From assembly GCF_004522235.1 (NCBI RefSeq), contig NZ_SDLT01000053.1, positions 16,439 to 50,834 of the forward strand: 34,396 nucleotides of DNA, written 5' to 3'. Positions 30,593 through 34,396 of the stretch are shown here, one piece after another; position 1 is the first letter of the stretch; each line of letters opens with the position of its first letter. The notes beneath the pieces are model-generated. The model saw only the letters and a list, made by a program, of their open reading frames with translations, ran no database searches and was not told the origin of the DNA. The DNA is from Amycolatopsis nivea (lineage in GTDB: Bacteria; Actinomycetota; Actinomycetes; Mycobacteriales; Pseudonocardiaceae). Both the position numbers and the translations under genes were made by a program.

Positions 30593-31836
30593 CCCCGGCC
30601 CCCGCCGCCGACGCCGCCCTGGCGTCCACCGCCGAATCCGCCCTGCTGACCGCCGCCGAACCCGCCGAGACCGCCCGTCCGCTGCTGGCCGTTGGAGCCG
30701 CTCGACGTCGTCGGCGACGCGGCGGTGAGCACCACGCTGTCGCCCTCATTGAGCCCGGACTTGATCTCCACAGTGGACTCTCCGCGCACGCCGACCTCGA
30801 CCTGACGCGAAACCGGCTGCCCGTTCTGCTCCACGGTGACCACGTTCGTCGTCCCGCTGGTCCGCACCGCCGCGGCCGGGACGCTCAGCACGCCGTCGGC
30901 TTCCGCGACCGTGATCACGACGCTCGCCGACTGTCCGGGCCGCAGCCCCGACGGCGGATTCGCCAACGTCAGCTTCGCGCCGTAACTGACGACGTTGCTG
31001 CTCGTGGTCGGCGTGAGGTCAATGCTGGAAACGGTCGCCTGCAACGGTTGATCCGGCGTCGCATTCAAAGTCACGGTGGCTTTCTGCCCGGTTTTCACCT
31101 TGCTCACGTCAATTTCCGCCACCGAAGTATTGACGACAAGACTGCCCATGTCGGTGATGTCGATAAAGCCCGTGCTGCTGCTGGACGAGGATTGCTGCCC
31201 GGACTGCCCGCCAGAGCCGGAACTGGAGCTGGAACTCGACGACGCCGCCGCCGAACTGTTGCTGGAATTGGACCCGCTGCCCGTTTGCTGCCCGACCGTC
31301 CCGTTGATCGCGGTCACCGTCCCCGCACCAGGCGCGGTCAAGGTCGTGGCGGCGAGCGCTGATTCCGCGTTGTCGACGTCCAGCTGCGCTTGATCCACTT
31401 TGGCCTGCAGCGACGTGGTGCTGCTCTGCGCCTGCGTCGCGGTCTGGTTCGCGGGCGGGTTGTCCTCCGCCGTCGTGAGGTTGTCCTCGGCGACCGCGAG
31501 ATTGGCCTTAGCGACCTGAAGTTGTTTGCTCGCCTGGGAAGAGTCGATGGTGGCGAGCTTCTGCCCGGCGCTCACGACGTCGCCGACCTTCACGTCGATG
31601 CTCGTGACCTTGCCGGACGTCGTGAAGTTCGCGGCACCGGTGTACGTGCTCGCGATCGTGCCCGCCGCCGAAACGGTCTGGGAGACGTTCGCGCGCCGGA
31701 CCGGCGTGGTCCGGGTTTGTGCCTGCGCGGTCGAACTGGCCGGCGAAAAGGCTTGGTAAATCCCGAAAGCCGCGCCGCCGAGCAGCACGACAAGGACTCC
31801 GTTGACCACCCAGGTTCGTGTGCGCAGCCGCGTCAT
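30589..31836 (-). CDS. MacA/HlyD-type periplasmic adaptor protein
   Basis: A 415-aa membrane-fusion protein. An N-terminal anchor helix (about 10-28) precedes the lipoyl/barrel-sandwich half (VGDVVSAGQKLATID, about 84-98), a short coiled hairpin (about 100-160), the second lipoyl half (TLTAPGAGTVTAINGTVGQ), a beta-barrel domain and a membrane-proximal domain. Two oddities: a Ser/Gly/Gln-rich insertion at about 186-222 just after the second lipoyl half, and a Gly-rich C-terminal tail (about 385-415). The coiled hairpin is shorter than in E. coli MacA, as expected without an outer-membrane TolC partner. It is first in a four-gene operon. Confidence 0.9.
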   Translation of the reverse strand: MTRLRTRTWVVNGVLVVLLGGAAFGIYQAFSPASSTAQAQTRTTPVRRANVSQTVSAAGTIASTYTGAANFTTSGKVTSIDVKVGDVVSAGQKLATIDSSQASKQLQVAKANLAVAEDNLTTAEDNPPANQTATQAQSSTTSLQAKVDQAQLDVDNAESALAATTLTAPGAGTVTAINGTVGQQTGSGSNSSNSSAAASSSSSSSSGSGGQSGQQSSSSSSTGFIDITDMGSLVVNTSVAEIDVSKVKTGQKATVTLNATPDQPLQATVSSIDLTPTTSSNVVSYGAKLTLANPPSGLRPGQSASVVITVAEADGVLSVPAAAVRTSGTTNVVTVEQNGQPVSRQVEVGVRGESTVEIKSGLNEGDSVVLTAASPTTSSGSNGQQRTGGLGGFGGGQQGGFGGGRQGGVGGGGRG

Positions 31837-31900
31837 GGCCGCAAGATTGCGGGGCCCGCTTAGCAGTGAGCTGTTGGTTCCCTGTGGGACAGCTGTGTAA

Positions 31901-32305
31901 TCAGTCCTTCTTCTTTTTGTGCCGCGCCCGCACCGCGAGCAGCAATTGGCGGACCGCGTCCACCACCAAGACCGCGGACAGCGTGCCGAGCCCGAGCGCC
32001 CCGGCGATATGTCCGCCGAAGTACCGTTCCGAGGCCAATCGCGTGCCGTCGCCCGCCGTGGTGACGACCGTGACGACCCCGGCGTGCCACAGCGCGAACG
32101 CCGCCCACAGCGCCAATCCGGCCACCACGACCTCGCCGAGCGCGACGAACGCGCGCCACGGCTGGTTGAGCTTCGCCTGCGGCTGGGTTTCCTCCGGCGG
32201 CCAAAGCCCGGCTCCGGTCGGCTGGGGTAGGTCGATCACGGGATCCAGCCTTTCAGGTTCGCCGTCGTCGCGCGTCCCTCGTGCGGGTTCAGTTCCGGGA
32301 GTCAT
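31901..32305 (-). CDS. small two-helix membrane protein, end of hemB operon
   Basis: A 134-aa protein with a charged, proline-rich N-terminus (1-48), two hydrophobic helices (about 53-74 and 101-124) and a lysine-rich C-terminus (RHKKKKD). Family not recognised. Its start overlaps the preceding gene by 17 bp. It is the last gene of the leftward hemB unit, and the 64 bp beyond its stop lead directly to the adaptor gene start, which must hold that operon's promoter (or there is readthrough). Confidence 0.7.
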   Translation of the reverse strand: MTPGTEPARGTRDDGEPERLDPVIDLPQPTGAGLWPPEETQPQAKLNQPWRAFVALGEVVVAGLALWAAFALWHAGVVTVVTTAGDGTRLASERYFGGHIAGALGLGTLSAVLVVDAVRQLLLAVRARHKKKKD

Positions 32306-32759
32306 CGGCCTGCTCCTCGGGTTGGTTCTTCGCGGCCAGCTCCGCGAGCGCGGTTTTCAGCGCTTCGACGTCGCGGGCCCAGGCGAGCACCACCGTGCCG
32401 TCGTCCAGCTCGACCGGCAACTCGTCGTACTTGCGCGGCACCGACCAGCCGCCGCCGAGCACGCGCGTCCCGACCGGCGCGCCGACGTCGGTCACCGAGG
32501 CGATCCGCTCGGCGGCCACCGTCTCGCGGCCTTGCCGCAGCCCCTCGGTGGTGACCTCCAGCGAAAGGAACCGGCGCCGCGCGTAAACCCAGGGCAGGGT
32601 CAGCGCGACCAGCGCGACGCCGATCAGCACCCAGCCGACGACGTGCGTCGGCCCGCCGGTGGCCAGTTCGGCGAGCGCGCCCAGCAGCGCGAACAGCGGG
32701 CCCCAGATCAGCGCCGACCAGCCGACGCCCGGCTCGGAGTACAGCGTCCTGGCCGCCAT
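32289..32759 (-). CDS. membrane protein, resembles DUF3093
   Basis: A 156-aa protein starting MAARTLYSEPGVGWS, with two helices (about 16-34 and 40-60) followed by a cytoplasmic beta-rich domain (FLSLEVTTEGLRQGRETVAAERIASVTDVGAPVGTRVLGGG). The layout, with LEVTTEGLRQG and a C-terminal DDGTVVLAWARD, resembles DUF3093 proteins, but I am not certain. The ATG shares one base with the upstream stop (TAATG), so it is translationally coupled. The longer upstream frame is a shadow of the preceding gene. Confidence 0.72.
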   Translation of the reverse strand: MAARTLYSEPGVGWSALIWGPLFALLGALAELATGGPTHVVGWVLIGVALVALTLPWVYARRRFLSLEVTTEGLRQGRETVAAERIASVTDVGAPVGTRVLGGGWSVPRKYDELPVELDDGTVVLAWARDVEALKTALAELAAKNQPEEQADDSRN

Positions 32760-33331
32760 TACAGCTTCTTGCCGACTTTCGGGAAGTAGTCCGCGACCTT
32801 CGGCAGGTACAGCAGGATCAGCATGACGACCAGCGCCAGCGAAGAGACGAGCGCGAAGATGCTGCGGATCACCCCGAGTTCGAACACGATGCCGAGCACG
32901 GCCAGCAGCGTCGCGATGCTGCGTGCCGAACGCGTGCCCTCGCGGGCCTTCCAAGCGAACAACACGAGCAGCGCGCCGAAGCACAGCGAGCCGATCAGCA
33001 TGGCCCAGACGAGCGTGTTGGCGTTGGCCTGTACCTGAGCGACGTCGACCTTCTGGCCGCTCTGCTGAACCTGCTCGATCGCGTGCTCGACCAGCTGCTG
33101 CTTGAGAAAGACCGTGACGACCTGCCCGGCCACCACGATCAGCGCACCCACGATGGCGAGCACGAACGCGGCGTGCACCGGCGTCGGCGGCGTTGCCTTC
33201 GGCGCGGTCTCCCCCGGCAGCACCGGATCCGGCGCGCGCCCGCGTTTGCGGCGCTCGTCGTCGGTGAGCCCGGAAAGATCGTCCGAGGTCACGCTGGCTG
33301 GCTTCGGGGTGTTCTCGTCCTTCTCGGCCAC
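32759..33331 (-). CDS. four-helix membrane protein downstream of hemB
   Basis: A 190-aa protein: a charged N-terminal region (1-50), a helix at about 54-76, an exported segment rich in Gln and Val (KQQLVEHAIEQVQQSGQKVDVAQVQANAN), then three helices (about 107-127, 137-157, 159-178) and a basic tail. It starts 20 bp after the hemB stop. The position matches an uncharacterised membrane gene next to hemB in mycobacteria (Rv0513, from memory). No function can be assigned. Confidence 0.78.
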   Translation of the reverse strand: MAEKDENTPKPASVTSDDLSGLTDDERRKRGRAPDPVLPGETAPKATPPTPVHAAFVLAIVGALIVVAGQVVTVFLKQQLVEHAIEQVQQSGQKVDVAQVQANANTLVWAMLIGSLCFGALLVLFAWKAREGTRSARSIATLLAVLGIVFELGVIRSIFALVSSLALVVMLILLYLPKVADYFPKVGKKL

Positions 33332-33351
33332 CCGAAAGACCCTACCCGGGC

Positions 33352-34323
33352 TCAGTCCAGCCAGGTCGCGGCGTCGGCCGCCCAGTAGGTGAGGATCAGG
33401 TCCGCGCCCGCGCGGCGGATCGAGGTGAGCACCTCGAGCACCGTGCGCTCGCGCTCGATCCAGCCGTTCGCCGCGGCCGCCTCGACCATCGCGTACTCGC
33501 CGGAGATGTTGTACGCCGCGACGGGAACCGGCGAAATGTCGGCGGCCGCCTTGATGATGTCCAAATAGGACAGTGCAGGCTTGACCATGACCATGTCCGC
33601 GCCCTCGGCCAGGTCGAGTTCGAGCTCGCGCATCGCCTCGCGGGCGTTGCCGAGGTCCTGCTGGTAGGTCTTGCGGTCGCCCTTGAGCTGGGAGTCGACG
33701 GCCTCGCGGAAGGGACCGTAGAACGCGCTGGCGTACTTGATCGAATAGGCGAGAATGGCGGTCTCGCTGTGCCCGACCTCGTCGAGCGCCCGGCGGATCA
33801 CGCCGACCTGCCCGTCCATCATCCCGCTCGGCCCGAGCACGTGCGCGCCCGCTTCCGCCTGCGCGACCCCCATTTCGGCGTACAGCCGGAGCGTGGCGTC
33901 GTTGTCGACCACGCCGTCCGCGTCGAGAACGCCGCAGTGCCCGTGGTCGGTGAACTCGTCCAGGCAGGTGTCGGCCATCAGCACGGTGGAGTCGCCGAGT
34001 TCGCTGCGCAGATCCCGCAACGCGACGTTGAGGATGCCGTTCTCGTCGACCGCGCCGGACCCCTGCGCGTCCCGCTTCTCCGGAACGCCGAAGAGCATGA
34101 TCCCGCCGACGCCGGCGTTGACCGCCTCGACCGCAGCCTTGCGAAGAGTGTCGCGAGTGTGCTGAACGACGCCCGGCATGCTGGCAATCGGCCGCGGTGC
34201 GTCAAGACCCTCGGCCACGAACATCGGCAGGATCAACTGCCGTGGCCGCAACGTGGTCTCACTGACCATCCTGCGCATTGCCGGAGTAGTACGAAGCCTG
34301 CGGGGTCGCTGCTCAGGGAACAC
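33352..34323 (-). CDS. hemB: delta-aminolevulinic acid dehydratase (porphobilinogen synthase)
   Basis: A 323-aa enzyme condensing two 5-aminolevulinate molecules to porphobilinogen. The two active-site lysines are K196 (LAYSIKYASAFYGPFR) and K248 (VMVKPALSYLD). The metal loop ADTCLDEFTDHGHCG has C120 and C130, but Asp (D122) where the animal zinc enzyme has its middle Cys, as in other actinobacteria. The GTG at 34323 is chosen because the family begins just before PEQRPRRLRTTPAMRR; a GTG at 34344 is a possible alternative. It heads an operon with three small membrane proteins and uses the product of HemL, encoded 6 kb away. Confidence 0.94.
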   Translation of the reverse strand: MFPEQRPRRLRTTPAMRRMVSETTLRPRQLILPMFVAEGLDAPRPIASMPGVVQHTRDTLRKAAVEAVNAGVGGIMLFGVPEKRDAQGSGAVDENGILNVALRDLRSELGDSTVLMADTCLDEFTDHGHCGVLDADGVVDNDATLRLYAEMGVAQAEAGAHVLGPSGMMDGQVGVIRRALDEVGHSETAILAYSIKYASAFYGPFREAVDSQLKGDRKTYQQDLGNAREAMRELELDLAEGADMVMVKPALSYLDIIKAAADISPVPVAAYNISGEYAMVEAAAANGWIERERTVLEVLTSIRRAGADLILTYWAADAATWLD

Positions 34324-34356
34324 GCATCCAAGGTACTCCCGCACTCATCCCGAAAG

Positions 34357-34396
34357 CCGTGAAGGGCTCCTTGAGGGAATCTGATTCCCTCAAGGA
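34357..34396. repeat. palindromic element cut by the window end
   Basis: The left arm CCGTGAAGGG...GAGGGAAT (34357-34380), a CTG loop, and the first 13 bases of the right arm are present, matching the 3233-3287 element except for the loop and the first two arm bases. It lies upstream of hemB, so it probably terminates a rightward or leftward neighbour beyond the window. Confidence 0.75.

Noticed and set aside
1..34396. Mobile elements, integrase or attachment sites
   Set aside because: No transposase, integrase or tRNA-bordered direct repeats were seen; the repeats present are short palindromes without encoded proteins.

Overview
This is high-GC actinobacterial chromosome, with many GTG starts, short gene gaps and stop/start overlaps. 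The gene content and the dispersed palindromic repeats suggest a Pseudonocardiaceae member such as Amycolatopsis; this is inference, since no rRNA or other marker gene lies in the window. I see 38 protein genes, one decayed partial gene duplicate, several hairpins and operators, and no tRNA, rRNA, CRISPR array, insertion sequence or phage gene.

Layout. (1) 1-3.3 kb: a leftward membrane protein-menG-menJ operon (last steps of menaquinone synthesis), divergent from a MarR regulator. (2) 3.3-7 kb: two GT4 glycosyltransferases, one MgtA-like, divergent from an inositol-phosphatase-family gene. (3) 6.5-11.4 kb: leftward menD followed by a small membrane protein, a secreted M1 peptidase, an unrecognised protein and a DUF3592 protein. 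(4) 11.5-14.5 kb: rightward menB-menE-menA. (5) 14.5-16.8 kb: a decayed tandem copy of the menA/ALDH junction, then an aldehyde dehydrogenase divergent from its likely TetR regulator. (6) 16.8-18.6 kb: leftward Lrp-DUF4229-cysteine desulfhydrase (Cds1-like) operon. (7) 19.0-19.6 kb: bldC and a 60-aa membrane protein. (8) 19.7-27.5 kb: leftward hemL, phosphatase, resA, [583-bp repeat-filled gap], ccdA, resB, ccsB, ParA-like ATPase: 5-aminolevulinate synthesis plus System II cytochrome c maturation. (9) 27.7-31.8 kb: tspO, then a leftward MacA-MacB-type ABC export operon with a DUF5666 protein. (10) 31.9-34.3 kb: hemB with three small membrane proteins; the window ends inside a palindromic repeat.

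How it works together. Most genes build the respiratory chain: the quinone (menD, menB, menE, menA, menG, menJ), tetrapyrrole precursors (hemL, hemB) and covalent cytochrome c assembly (ccdA, resA, resB, ccsB). menF, menC and menH are not here. From memory, the right-to-left order (hemB, hemL, mutase-like, thioredoxin-like, ccdA, resB, ccsB, ParA, menA, menE, menB, menD, mgtA, menG, menJ) follows Mycobacterium tuberculosis Rv0512-Rv0561c, so this is an old conserved block with lineage-specific insertions (ALDH/TetR, Lrp/Cds1, MacAB-like, MarR, the repeats).

No clearly new multi-gene system is visible. The most unusual structures are non-coding: the repeat cluster inside the cytochrome c operon, a palindrome family present three times, and the duplicated convergent gene junction.
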